Source: an uncultured Bacteroides sp. (GTDB lineage: Bacteria; Bacteroidota; Bacteroidia; Bacteroidales; Bacteroidaceae). From it: 64,000 bases of DNA. The stretch is taken from contig CALUOO010000011.1 of assembly GCA_944322345.1 (NCBI GenBank), forward strand, positions 62,001 through 126,000, read 5' to 3'. Of the stretch, positions 16,787-26,189 are shown piece after piece. Below the pieces are notes generated by a model that saw only the letters and a program-made list of their open reading frames with translations, was not told the origin of the DNA and did not search any database. Each line of letters starts with the position of its first letter. Position 1 is the first letter of the stretch. Made by a program: the position numbers and the translations under genes.

Positions 16787-17704
16787 ATGCCTCTGAATTT
16801 GCCTGATAAACTACCTGCTATTGAGCTGCTGAAAAAAGAGAATATATTTGTTATAGACACTTCTCGTGCGACGCAGCAGGATATTCGTCCGCTGAGAATA
16901 GTCATTTTGAACCTGATGCCGTTGAAGATTACTACAGAAACAGATCTGATACGGTTGTTGTCGAATACTCCTTTGCAGGTGGAGATTTCGTTTATGAAAA
17001 TAAAAAGTCATACCTCCAAAAATACACCTATTGAGCACATGAAGGCGTTTTATACTGATTTTGACCAAATGCGGGGTGAGAAATATGACGGTATGATCAT
17101 TACGGGGGCGCCTGTGGAGCAAATGGATTTTGAAGAGGTGACTTACTGGAACGAGATAACCGAAATTTTCGATTGGGCGCAGACACATGTGACATCTACA
17201 CTATATATCTGTTGGGCTGCTCAGGCCGGTTTGTACTATCATTATGGCATACCGAAGTATCCTTTGGACAAGAAAATGTTCGGAATCTTTGAGCACCGTG
17301 TGCTTGAGCCTTTACATCCCATCTTCCGTGGATTTGATGATTGCTTTTATGTGCCTCATAGCCGCCATACAGAAGTGCGTCGGGAGGATATATTGAAAGT
17401 GCCGGAATTAACATTGCTGTCTGAATCTGATGATGCAGGTGTCTATATGGTTATGGCACGTGGAGGACGTGAATTTTTTGTAACAGGACATTCGGAATAC
17501 TCTCCATTGACATTGGATACGGAATATCGGCGCGATTTGGGAAAAGGTCTTCCTATCGATATGCCACGCAATTACTATGTGGACAATGATCCGGAAAAGG
17601 GACCGTTGGTACGCTGGAGGGCCCATGCCAATCTGTTATTCTCCAACTGGCTGAATTATTTCGTTTATCAGGAAACTCCTTATAATATTAATGAAATCGG
17701 GTAG
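16787..17704 (+). CDS. metA: Homoserine O-acetyltransferase (MetA family)
   Basis: This 305-residue cytoplasmic enzyme activates homoserine for methionine synthesis. The catalytic Cys142 (YICWAAQAG), His235 and Glu237 (VTGHSEYSP) fall at the E. coli numbering. The acyl-donor position 111 is Glu (GAPVE), whereas succinyl-CoA enzymes such as that of E. coli have Gly (GAPLG). Published work on the family ties Glu111 to acetyl-CoA use, so the product is likely O-acetylhomoserine. It is preceded by a promoter box and a long AT-rich leader. No other methionine gene is adjacent. Confidence 0.93.
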   Translation: MPLNLPDKLPAIELLKKENIFVIDTSRATQQDIRPLRIVILNLMPLKITTETDLIRLLSNTPLQVEISFMKIKSHTSKNTPIEHMKAFYTDFDQMRGEKYDGMIITGAPVEQMDFEEVTYWNEITEIFDWAQTHVTSTLYICWAAQAGLYYHYGIPKYPLDKKMFGIFEHRVLEPLHPIFRGFDDCFYVPHSRHTEVRREDILKVPELTLLSESDDAGVYMVMARGGREFFVTGHSEYSPLTLDTEYRRDLGKGLPIDMPRNYYVDNDPEKGPLVRWRAHANLLFSNWLNYFVYQETPYNINEIG

Positions 17705-17728
17705 TTCTTAATGAGATGAAGTGACTTT

Positions 17729-17756
17729 GCCACAAAGGACACAGAGGCGCATAGAA
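17729..17756. repeat. Degenerate CACAGAGG-type intergenic repeat
   Basis: GCCACAAAGGACACAGAGG followed by CGCATAGAATG resembles the CACCACAGAGGACACAGAG repeats around the GxxExxY gene at 45.8-46.3 kb. Here it is a single, imperfect copy between metA and the U32 gene. Confidence 0.6.
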
Positions 17757-17815
17757 TGTGATATTGGTAAGACACAATTTGCTAAAAAACTTATAAACCT
17801 AAAAACTCAACAACG

Positions 17816-19645
17816 TTGAAAGCTCGTAGAATAGAACTTCTGGCACCTGCCAAGAATCTGGAATGTGGTATCGAGGCAATCAATCACGGAGCCGATGCCG
17901 TGTATATAGGAGCACCTAAGTTCGGTGCACGTGCGGCGGCAGTCAATTCATTAGAAGATATTGAAACGCTGGTGCGTTATGCCCATCTGTACAATGCTCG
18001 TATCTATGTGACAGTCAATACTATTCTGAAGGACGAGGAGCTGGAAGAGACAGAGCGGATGATTGCTGAGTTGTATCGTATTGGTGTTGATGCACTGATT
18101 GTGCAGGACATGGGTATCACGCGGCTTCAGTTGCCACCTATTCCATTGCATGCCAGTACGCAGATGGATAACCGTACGCCGGAAAAAGTACAGTTCCTTT
18201 GGAAAGCCGGATTCCGACAGATTGTATTGGCGCGAGAATTGTCGCTGGGAGAGATACGACGGATACACGAAGCCTGTCCGGAAGCTCCTTTAGAAGTCTT
18301 TGTACACGGGGCACTTTGTGTTAGCTATAGCGGACAGTGCTATGTCAGTCAGGCATGTTTCGGACGCAGTGCCAATCGGGGAGAGTGTGCACAGTTCTGC
18401 CGGTTGCCTTTCAGCATGGTCGATGCCGAGGGAAAAGTGATTGTCAGGAACAAGCACCTTCTCTCTTTGAAAGATTTGAATCAGAGTGATGAGCTGGAAC
18501 AGTTGCTGGATGCCGGAGCTTCTTCTTTTAAGATAGAAGGACGGTTGAAAGATGTGTCTTATGTGAAAAATGTGACGGCTGCTTATCGCCAGAAACTGGA
18601 TGCTATCTTTGCCCGGCGTTCTGAGTTCAAGAGGGCTTCTTCCGGAACATCACATCTGGAGTTCCACCCTCAGTTAGACAAGAGCTTTAGCCGTGGATTT
18701 ACCAATTATTTCCTGCACGGGCGTGAACAGGATATCGCCTCTTTCGATACCCCCAAGTCATTGGGTGAGGAGATGGGTACAATGAAAGAGATACGTGGAA
18801 ATTATCTGGTGGTTGCCGGAGTTAAACCGTTCAATAATGGTGATGGTATCTGTTTCCTTGATGAACAGGGACGTTTGCAAGGTTTCCGTGTCAATCGGGT
18901 AGATGGGAACAAACTCTATCCGCAAGAAATGCCACATATCAAACCACGTACCAAACTTTACCGTAATTACGATCAGGAGTTTGAACGTCTGCTTGCCCGC
19001 CGTTCTGCCGAACGGAAAATAAAGGTAAGCTGGCTGCTATACGATCATCCTTCTGGATTTTCGCTGGAGATTGCCGACGAGGACAATAATAGAGTTACTC
19101 TCTCTTTACCTAGACAGAAAGAATTGGCTAGGACTCCTCAAGTGGAGAATCTGAAAACTCAACTTTCCAAACTGGGCAATACTCCTTTCGAGGCTGAGGC
19201 TGTAGAAGTAAACTTTGCAGCCAACTGGTTTCTGCCTTCTTCCGTGCTGTCAGAAGCCCGTCGGCAGGCAGTGGAAAAGTTGATTGTTCTGCGTCGTATC
19301 AATTATCGTCGTGAGTTGATGGTATGGAAACAAACAGCACATGCTTTTCCTTCGGCAGGATTGACCTATCTGGGAAATGTTATGAATCAACGTGCTGCTT
19401 CTTTTTATCACGAACATGGGGTGCAGCGCATCGAACCGGCTTACGAGAAAGTACCAGTGGAAGATGCGACGCTAATGTTCTGTAAGCATTGTCTGCGTTA
19501 TAGCATGGGATGGTGTCCTATTCGTCAGCGGGTACGTTCGCCTTATCGTGAACCTTACTATCTTGTATCCAATGATGGGCGTCGCTTCCGACTGGAATTC
19601 GATTGTAAACATTGTCAAATGAAAGTAAAAGCGGCCAATGAATAG
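17816..19645 (+). CDS. U32 family protein (RlhA/TrhP-like RNA hydroxylase family)
   Basis: The 609-residue product has the U32 barrel (ELLAPAKNLECGIEAINHGADAVY, split here only by family spacing) with the conserved Cys-rich core SYSGQCYVSQ, ACFGRSANRGEC and QFCR. A C-terminal part ends in FCKHC and DCKHC pairs that probably hold an Fe-S cluster. In E. coli, full-length U32 relatives hydroxylate 23S rRNA C2501 (RlhA) or tRNA uridines (TrhP). The original peptidase/collagenase label is doubtful. No ATG precedes the conserved start, so translation probably begins at TTG (17816). It overlaps the next gene by 8 bases. Confidence 0.85.
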   Translation: MKARRIELLAPAKNLECGIEAINHGADAVYIGAPKFGARAAAVNSLEDIETLVRYAHLYNARIYVTVNTILKDEELEETERMIAELYRIGVDALIVQDMGITRLQLPPIPLHASTQMDNRTPEKVQFLWKAGFRQIVLARELSLGEIRRIHEACPEAPLEVFVHGALCVSYSGQCYVSQACFGRSANRGECAQFCRLPFSMVDAEGKVIVRNKHLLSLKDLNQSDELEQLLDAGASSFKIEGRLKDVSYVKNVTAAYRQKLDAIFARRSEFKRASSGTSHLEFHPQLDKSFSRGFTNYFLHGREQDIASFDTPKSLGEEMGTMKEIRGNYLVVAGVKPFNNGDGICFLDEQGRLQGFRVNRVDGNKLYPQEMPHIKPRTKLYRNYDQEFERLLARRSAERKIKVSWLLYDHPSGFSLEIADEDNNRVTLSLPRQKELARTPQVENLKTQLSKLGNTPFEAEAVEVNFAANWFLPSSVLSEARRQAVEKLIVLRRINYRRELMVWKQTAHAFPSAGLTYLGNVMNQRAASFYHEHGVQRIEPAYEKVPVEDATLMFCKHCLRYSMGWCPIRQRVRSPYREPYYLVSNDGRRFRLEFDCKHCQMKVKAANE

Positions 19646-20630
19646 TAAGAACCATTCACTTTTTCTGTTCCGGTTGCTGCCATTGCTCGTGGTGCTGTGC
19701 GGTTTGTTGGTTGTTTCATCCTGCCGTTATACAGTTCCGGATCTGTCGTCGGAAGAAATCCCGCAAAAAACGAGAGATTCGGTAGGGTATTTATACGAAC
19801 GGCATTATACATGGGGCACCAATCTGGAAGTTACGACAGACTCGGCAATGATCGAACGGTTGCCTATTAAGGATGAATATGTCACGTTGCGGAAGGGAGA
19901 CCGTGTAGTAGTTGCAGAATTTGCTGTTCATCCTGCAGACAGTGTAGACAGTATTTGGGTAAAACTTGCACATACGCAGGAGGAGCAGGGATGGCTACGC
20001 GAGAAGGAATTGAAAATGTCGTTTATTCCGACTGACAGCATATCACAGGCTATTCATCTGTTTAGTGATACACATGCTTCTTACTTTATCATTGTTTTTG
20101 CATTATTTGTGGCAGTATCTTTATTGAGAGCTTTTTACCGAAAGCAGCTGAAATTGGTTTATTTTAATGATATTGACAGTGTTTATCCGTTGTCTCTTTG
20201 CCTGTTGATGGCATTCAGCGCTACAGTCTATGAGTCCATGCAGGTGTTTGTACCCGAGACTTGGGAGCATTTCTATTTTAATCCTACGCTTTCTCCTTTC
20301 AAAGTTCCTTTTGTCTTATCGATTTTTCTGATAAGTATCTGGCTGTTTTTGGCTGTTTTTCTGGCTGTGCTTGATGATCTTTTTCGGCAGTTGACCCCAG
20401 TTGCTGCCATTTGTTATCTGTTGGGACTTGTTTCGTGCTGTATTTTCTGTTATTTCTTTTTTATCCTGACCACTTCCATTTACATAGGTTACCTGTTTCT
20501 TGCAGTCTTCGCATGGCTTTTTGCTAAAAAAGTATTGCGGAGTGTAAGCTACAAATACCGTTGTGGACAGTGTGGAGAAAAAATGAAAGAAATAGGTGTT
20601 TGTCCCCGTTGTGGAGCAAAGAATCTATAA
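19638..20630 (+). CDS. Membrane protein with extracytoplasmic SH3-like part and C-terminal zinc ribbon
   Basis: The 330-residue product has an N-terminal lipoprotein-like or anchor segment (LLPLLVVLCGLLVVSSC), a soluble region of about 120 residues with an SH3-like look (KDEYVTLRKGDRVVVAEF, WVKLAHTQEEQGWLREKEL), four hydrophobic helices between about 145 and 300, and a zinc ribbon YRCGQCGEKM ... VCPRCGAKNL at the end. Function unknown. It is translationally linked to the U32 gene by an 8-base overlap. Confidence 0.75.
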   Translation: MNSKNHSLFLFRLLPLLVVLCGLLVVSSCRYTVPDLSSEEIPQKTRDSVGYLYERHYTWGTNLEVTTDSAMIERLPIKDEYVTLRKGDRVVVAEFAVHPADSVDSIWVKLAHTQEEQGWLREKELKMSFIPTDSISQAIHLFSDTHASYFIIVFALFVAVSLLRAFYRKQLKLVYFNDIDSVYPLSLCLLMAFSATVYESMQVFVPETWEHFYFNPTLSPFKVPFVLSIFLISIWLFLAVFLAVLDDLFRQLTPVAAICYLLGLVSCCIFCYFFFILTTSIYIGYLFLAVFAWLFAKKVLRSVSYKYRCGQCGEKMKEIGVCPRCGAKNL

Positions 20631-20670
20631 ACTTATGGCTTAACTTTGAAACTTTATAATTCAATATTTC

Positions 20671-21168
20671 ATGTACATAAGATTAGCTGAACCTGCAGAT
20701 TTGTCCTCTTTACTGGAAATCTTCGAGCATGCCCGCCGCTTTATGTGTGCCACCGGAAATCCTACCCAGTGGATTGACGGTTATCCGTCAGAAGAACTGA
20801 TACTTGGTGAGATTGAAGCCTGCCATTGCTTTGTTTGCGTCGACGAACAAAGTGGGCAGCTGGAAGGTACTTTCTGTTTCATCGAGGGAGAAGATCCTAC
20901 TTATCGGGTGATTTACGATGGAGCTTGGTTGAACGATGCTCCCTATGGCGTGATCCATCGGCTTGCCACTGCCGGAAGGAAGAAAGGGGTGGCAGAAGCC
21001 TGTCTCTGCTGGTGTGCAGAACGTTGCAATAACCTTAGAGTGGATACTCACCGTGACAATCGGGTAATGCAGCATATTTTAGAAAAACACGGATTTCAGC
21101 GTTGTGGCATCATCCTGGTGAGAAACGGTACAGAACGAATTGCCTATCAGCGTATTATCAATCGTTAA
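20671..21168 (+). CDS. GNAT family acetyltransferase
   Basis: A 165-residue single-domain GNAT protein: MYIRLAEPADLSSLLEIFEHARRFM at the N terminus is cut short here for length but typical, then IHRLATAGRKKGVAEACL as the acetyl-CoA binding loop, and DTHRDNRVMQHILEKHGF near the end. The substrate is unknown. A TAACTTTG sequence at 20641-20648 may be its promoter box, leaving a very short leader. Confidence 0.82.
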   Translation: MYIRLAEPADLSSLLEIFEHARRFMCATGNPTQWIDGYPSEELILGEIEACHCFVCVDEQSGQLEGTFCFIEGEDPTYRVIYDGAWLNDAPYGVIHRLATAGRKKGVAEACLCWCAERCNNLRVDTHRDNRVMQHILEKHGFQRCGIILVRNGTERIAYQRIINR

Positions 21169-21272
21169 AAAAGAGGAATCCGATAGAAGTTTGTAGAATT
21201 TTTTGTGGGATAAGACGTGCTCCTTTCTTATCTTTATAGCCGAAAGAAGTTTTATTATTAAATAGTTACCTT

Positions 21273-22085
21273 ATGAAAAATACCTTGTATTGCTTTGTCC
21301 TGTTATTTTTGTTACTTTCCTGCAGTGGAGGTAGTAAAGGAGTGAAGGTTGCAACAGATATTGTTGGTAAGGAATTGCAACTTGACACATTAGAGCGGGA
21401 AATGATTGACTTCTTCCAGTCGACGCTGGAAAAAAACTATGGAGACCGTTATGCAGTGGAACTGCTGATTAAAGGACTGCGTAAATACGATTACAACTAT
21501 GTGCTGGATGTAGACAAGCAGCGTTTGAAGGAAATTAACCGGAAGCTGTATGGCGACGGCTGGTTTGCCTCTTACTTTTTTGATGCCAAGCATATGAATG
21601 ATTCTGCTCTGATGGTTGTTCCTAAAGGAATGACGATACGTGAATATCGCAATTCTGCAAGGTTTCTGCAAGATTTGAAAAAGAAGGGGATAGACAGTAC
21701 GGAACAAATTAATTTCTATCGTGACTCATTGGAATACGAAAAGTGGAGACCTCTCCACCAGCGTATGGAAAACATTGCTTTCTATATGATTATGTATCCT
21801 AAAAACGGCGTTTCCTACTATCGGAAAGAGTTGTCTAGATCTTCTCATCAGGCGTTGAAAGAGACAACAGAGGAAATGACTATGGGTGGTGATGCTTTGT
21901 CGTCTGAGGCAATATTGCGATATATAGAATCCAACCGTGCCAATGTCCTATCCGATTTTAAGTCCGACAGGGATGTACAGATGTTCCTGACTCTTTATTT
22001 CTGGAAATACCTGTGCCACTCGGCAAATATTGATTTCCGCACGGGCGAAGACAGGACGGAAGCTGTGATGAAAGAGGCAAGATAA
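21273..22085 (+). CDS. Hypothetical lipoprotein
   Basis: A 270-residue protein with a clear lipoprotein signal (LLFLLLSCSGG). The rest is charged and largely helical, with no motif that I recognise. It is probably anchored in the periplasm-facing leaflet. It lies 43 bases before a nucleoside hydrolase gene on the same strand, so the two may be cotranscribed. Confidence 0.7.
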   Translation: MKNTLYCFVLLFLLLSCSGGSKGVKVATDIVGKELQLDTLEREMIDFFQSTLEKNYGDRYAVELLIKGLRKYDYNYVLDVDKQRLKEINRKLYGDGWFASYFFDAKHMNDSALMVVPKGMTIREYRNSARFLQDLKKKGIDSTEQINFYRDSLEYEKWRPLHQRMENIAFYMIMYPKNGVSYYRKELSRSSHQALKETTEEMTMGGDALSSEAILRYIESNRANVLSDFKSDRDVQMFLTLYFWKYLCHSANIDFRTGEDRTEAVMKEAR

Positions 22086-22128
22086 CGACTGGGAGAATAA
22101 AATTTATAGAACGTTTTATAAAAGAATA

Positions 22129-23118
22129 ATGAATATGAAATATATTTTTCTGCTGGGGATAATATTATGTTTTTCCTGTTGTAAGGCTGAGAGAACGGAA
22201 GGACAAGTTAATCTGATTTTTGATACCGATATGGCTCCGGATTATGATGATGTGGGAGCTTTGGCGTTGTTACATGCATTGGCCGATTCTGGTGAGGTAA
22301 ACATTTTGGCTACGATATCTTCTAACAAATGTAGCACTGCTGTACCTTGTATCGAGGTAATCAATACTTATTTCGGACGTCCGGACATTCCTGTTGGAGC
22401 AGTAAGAGGTGAAGCACCAGACCGTGGTACATGGCACAAGGAACCCCGGTGGACAGAAGAATTGCCCAAGAGATATCCTCATCGAATCAAAACTACGGCC
22501 GACAGCGAAGATGCATTAGCGCTTTATCGCCGGATACTTAGCGAACAGCCCGATCAGAGTGTAACGATTGTTACGGTCGGCTTTTTTTCTAATTTGCAGA
22601 ACTTATTGCGTTCGCAGCCCGACCGGATATCTCCTCTTTCAGGTCGGGAATTGGTACAAAAGAAAGTGAAACAATTAGTTTCGATGGCAGGAGCTTTTCC
22701 GGGAGGTAGGGAATTCAATGTATATGTTGACGTGAAGGCTGCCCAATTTGTAGTTGCAGAGTGGCCAACCCCGATTCTTTTCAGTGGATTTGAGATAGGT
22801 TCACAGGTTCTTACCGGGAAAAAGCTGGCTGAAAGCGGCATACAAGGCAATCCGATTGTAGATGCTTATACAATGTGCCTGCAACAGGATAATCCAGCCG
22901 GGCGTGAGAGTTGGGATCAGACTGCTGTACTGGCAGCCGTAAGAGGAGCATCTTGCTACTTTGACGTAGAACGTGGGACGATGGTTGTGAATGATGATGG
23001 GAGTAATAGTTGGCAGAAAAATCCCGATGGGCAGCATGGTTATCTTGTGTTCAAGATGCCGGTAGAACAGGTGACTGCAGAGATTGAAACTTTGATGATG
23101 CATCAACCGGAAAGATAA
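22129..23118 (+). CDS. Inosine-uridine-type nucleoside hydrolase, exported
   Basis: The 329-residue product carries the calcium-binding Asp cluster of the nucleoside hydrolase family, IFDTDMAPDYDDVGAL (residues about 30-45). Later come VTIVTVGFFSNLQNLL and the C-terminal WDQTAVLAAVRG with the conserved Asp. The signal sequence ends CFSCC, so the enzyme is likely a lipoprotein that releases bases from nucleosides, or cleaves a related N-ribosyl substrate, outside the cytoplasm. Confidence 0.85.
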   Translation: MNMKYIFLLGIILCFSCCKAERTEGQVNLIFDTDMAPDYDDVGALALLHALADSGEVNILATISSNKCSTAVPCIEVINTYFGRPDIPVGAVRGEAPDRGTWHKEPRWTEELPKRYPHRIKTTADSEDALALYRRILSEQPDQSVTIVTVGFFSNLQNLLRSQPDRISPLSGRELVQKKVKQLVSMAGAFPGGREFNVYVDVKAAQFVVAEWPTPILFSGFEIGSQVLTGKKLAESGIQGNPIVDAYTMCLQQDNPAGRESWDQTAVLAAVRGASCYFDVERGTMVVNDDGSNSWQKNPDGQHGYLVFKMPVEQVTAEIETLMMHQPER

Positions 23119-23246
23119 TCCGTTGCGGGATATGTAATCCCTATTTGTAGGGCATTTTGAAATATGTTAGTAGCATAAAGTAGTTATTTTCGTGTGACAG
23201 AATCTTTTTTGTCTGGAGGTCTTTCTGTGGATGATGGCTATTTTAC

Positions 23247-23254
23247 TATCTTTG
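23247..23254 (+). promoter_or_regulatory. -7 box for small membrane protein/TonB receptor pair
   Basis: TATCTTTG matches TAnnTTTG, 22 bases before the first ATG of the small membrane protein. Confidence 0.6.
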
Positions 23255-23276
23255 CCTCGCAAACAAAATAGACTGG

Positions 23277-23615
23277 ATGTGGCTGTTGCTGCTACATATG
23301 ATGCGTTTCTTCCTGCCGATACTGTTCTTGACGTATCTGGCAGGGATTTCCTGCTTTTACCACGTTCATGTAGTAAATGGGGTGACAATTGTCCATTCCC
23401 ACCCATTCGGTAAAACGCATGAACACTCGTCTGTAGAATTACAGACCGTCTCTCTTTTGTCACATGTGGTGACAGACGGGGCCGGTACAGTTCTTCTGCT
23501 TCCCTTATTTATACCTTTGTTGCTTTGCCTGTTGTTTGTCAGCCGGCAAACAGCACATTGCCGTCCTCCTTATCATGGTGTGGTGGCATTAAGGGCTCCT
23601 CCTATGTTTCGTTGA
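23277..23615 (+). CDS. Small His-rich membrane protein
   Basis: A 112-residue protein with two hydrophobic helices (about 8-30 and 67-90) and a His-rich segment between them: YHVHVVNGVTIVHSHPF followed by KTHEHS, holding seven histidines. The ATG at 23277 fits the promoter position, and ATGs at codons 8 and 9 are alternatives. It lies 114 bases before a TonB receptor gene on the same strand. The histidines suggest metal binding at the membrane surface. That is inference, and I do not know a named family. Confidence 0.65.
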   Translation: MWLLLLHMMRFFLPILFLTYLAGISCFYHVHVVNGVTIVHSHPFGKTHEHSSVELQTVSLLSHVVTDGAGTVLLLPLFIPLLLCLLFVSRQTAHCRPPYHGVVALRAPPMFR

Positions 23616-23729
23616 TATATACTTTTTATAATCCTTTTGTCTGCTTACAGACAAAAGGAGAGGTGTTGTGTGCCTTACATGGCATAAACTATATTCATTT
23701 TTTATAATCAACGAATAACAAACGAGACA

Positions 23730-26063
23730 ATGAAAAAATATTTGTTTTCGCTTGTCTGTCTGTGGTGTGCATGTGTGTGTATCACTGCCGGACAAGCTGA
23801 TGGGCAGTCATGCCCTTCCGGCGAACATCCGGAATTACGTAAATCGGACGCTAACATAATCGGTCATATATTAGACAAGAATACTAAAGAACATTTGGCT
23901 TATATCACAGTGGCCTTGAAGGGGACAACTATCGGTACGGTGACGGATGCCACAGGGCATTATTTCCTGAAAAATCTTCCGGAAGGGGAGTTTACGCTTG
24001 AGGTCAGCTCCGTAGGTTATAAAACCCAGAGCCGTAAGGTAGTTCTGAAGAAAGGCCATACGCTTGAGGAAGATTTTGAGATAGAAGAGGATGCAGTAGC
24101 GCTGGATGGGGTGGTGGTTTCGGCTAACCGTAGTGAAACAACCCGCAGGCTGGCTCCGACATTAGTAAATGTGACAGACATAAAACTTTTTGAATTGACT
24201 AATTCAACTACTTTGTCGCAAGGGCTCTGCTTCCAGCCGGGTGTCCGTGTGGAGAATAATTGTCAGAACTGTGGTTTCCAGCAGGTGCGTATCAACGGTT
24301 TGGATGGCCCTTATACGCAAATTCTGCTTGATTCCCGTCCCATTTTCAGTGCTCTGTCTGGAGTGTATGGTATCGAGCAGATTCCGGCAAGCATGATTGA
24401 GCGGGTAGAGGTGATGCGTGGTGGAGGATCGGCATTGTTCGGATCGTCAGCAATTGCAGGGACCATCAACATTATCACCAAAGAGCCGGTACGCAATTCA
24501 GGTATGCTGTCACATACTATTACCGGCATTGGCGACGGTGATGCCTTTGACAACAGTACAGCATTGAATGCTTCGCTGGTGACGGACGATCAGCGTGCCG
24601 GGCTGTATGTATTCGGACAGAACCGTCACCGTTCGGCATACGACCACGACGGCGACGGCTATTCGGAAATACCCAAACTGCACGGGCAGACGGTGGGATT
24701 CCGCTCATATCTGAAGCCCACTGCTTACTCTAAACTTACGTTTGAATATCATCACATGGAGGAGTTCCGGCGTGGAGGCGACCTGCTGAATCTTCCTCCT
24801 CACGAGGCAAACGTGGCGGAACAGACGGAGCACTCCATCAACGGAGGAGGAATGAAGTACGAGCAGTTCACCCCCGACGAGCATCACCGGTTCAGTGTGT
24901 TTGCTTCTGCCCAGCACATCGACCGTAGCAGTTACTACGGTGGGGGGCAAGACCTGAATGCGTATGGCAAGACAACCGACCTGAACTGGATGGCTGGTTC
25001 GCAGTATGTCTATGCTTTCGACCGCTGTCTGTTTATGCCTTCCGATCTGACTGTGGGTGTAGAATTCAACCAAGACCAGCTGGAAGACAATATGTGGGGA
25101 TACAACCGGCAGGTAGACCAGACAGTGAACATCTACAGCGCTTTTCTGCAGAACGAATGGAAGAACGATCGCTGGGGATTTCTACTGGGCGGACGTTTCG
25201 ACAAGCATAATCTTATTGACCATCTCATTTTCAGTCCACGTGCCAATCTGCGTTTCAATCCGTCGAAAGACATCAATCTGCGTCTGAGCTATTCTTCCGG
25301 ATTCCGTGCTCCGCAGGCGTTCGATGAGGACTTGCATATTGAGAATGTTGGTGGCAATGTAGCTATGATAAAGCTTGCCGATAATCTGAAAGAAGAAAAA
25401 TCGCATAGCCTGAGTGCTTCGGCTGACATGTATCACAGTTTCGGCAGTGTTCAGGTTAACTTCCTGATTGAGGGATTCTTTACCAAGCTTTCTGATGTCT
25501 TTGCGTTGACCGACGGTGAAGTGGTGGACGGAATTCTGACCCGTACCCGTTTTAATGCTCCGGGAGCCCGAGTGATGGGACTGACGTTGGAGGGAAAGAT
25601 GGCATACCGGAACCTGTTCCAACTTCAGGCAGGAGCAACTCTTCAGCAGAGCCATTATGATGAGGCACATGTGTGGAATCCGGATGCACCTGCTGTGAGA
25701 AAGATGATGCGTACTCCGAATACTTATGGTTATTTCACAGCAACATATACTCCTGTCAAGCCTTTGTCTATTGCCCTTTCTGGTACATATACGGGGTCGA
25801 TGCTTGTACCGCACGAGGCTGTGCCCGGATATCTGGAGACGCCGAAGGCTGTGACTACTCCCGACTTTTTTGATATAGGACTGAAAGTATCTTACGATTT
25901 CAATATTTATAAATCGGTAGGAATTCAGTTGAATGCCGGTGTACAGAATATGTTCAATGCCTATCAGGACGATTTTGATAAGGGACCGAACCGTGATTCC
26001 GGATATATCTACGGTCCTTCACTGCCCCGTAGCTTCTTTGCGGGAGTGAAGATGAGCTATTAA
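23730..26063 (+). CDS. TonB-dependent outer-membrane receptor
   Basis: The 777-residue product has a signal peptide, a CarboxypepD_reg-like domain (about 43-125, with GTTIGTVTDATGHYFL), a plug domain (about 135-250) and a 22-strand barrel to the C-terminal aromatic (SFFAGVKMSY). The plug contains NNCQNCGFQQVRINGL, a Cys pair followed by the usual receptor pattern. This resembles BtuB/CirA-like receptors more than SusC, and there is no SusD partner. A cation or metal chelate is a plausible ligand, given the His-rich membrane protein just upstream. Confidence 0.88.
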   Translation: MKKYLFSLVCLWCACVCITAGQADGQSCPSGEHPELRKSDANIIGHILDKNTKEHLAYITVALKGTTIGTVTDATGHYFLKNLPEGEFTLEVSSVGYKTQSRKVVLKKGHTLEEDFEIEEDAVALDGVVVSANRSETTRRLAPTLVNVTDIKLFELTNSTTLSQGLCFQPGVRVENNCQNCGFQQVRINGLDGPYTQILLDSRPIFSALSGVYGIEQIPASMIERVEVMRGGGSALFGSSAIAGTINIITKEPVRNSGMLSHTITGIGDGDAFDNSTALNASLVTDDQRAGLYVFGQNRHRSAYDHDGDGYSEIPKLHGQTVGFRSYLKPTAYSKLTFEYHHMEEFRRGGDLLNLPPHEANVAEQTEHSINGGGMKYEQFTPDEHHRFSVFASAQHIDRSSYYGGGQDLNAYGKTTDLNWMAGSQYVYAFDRCLFMPSDLTVGVEFNQDQLEDNMWGYNRQVDQTVNIYSAFLQNEWKNDRWGFLLGGRFDKHNLIDHLIFSPRANLRFNPSKDINLRLSYSSGFRAPQAFDEDLHIENVGGNVAMIKLADNLKEEKSHSLSASADMYHSFGSVQVNFLIEGFFTKLSDVFALTDGEVVDGILTRTRFNAPGARVMGLTLEGKMAYRNLFQLQAGATLQQSHYDEAHVWNPDAPAVRKMMRTPNTYGYFTATYTPVKPLSIALSGTYTGSMLVPHEAVPGYLETPKAVTTPDFFDIGLKVSYDFNIYKSVGIQLNAGVQNMFNAYQDDFDKGPNRDSGYIYGPSLPRSFFAGVKMSY

Positions 26064-26121
26064 GCAGCTAATCCTTAAACTTGGAAATGGTCGGAATCTG
26101 AGAAGTTAAAAGGCTGACAGC

Positions 26122-26177
26122 AAATCCCGCTAATCAACGTGGCTCCTTCTTGAAGCAGTTGATAGCGGGATTTGTAT
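26122..26177. terminator. Terminator between TonB receptor and dehydrogenase
   Basis: AAATCCCGCTAATCAAC pairs with GTTGATAGCGGGATTT (one bulged A), followed by a T-rich tail. The genes on both sides converge on it. Confidence 0.75.
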
Positions 26178-26189
26178 TTTCTATCATAA

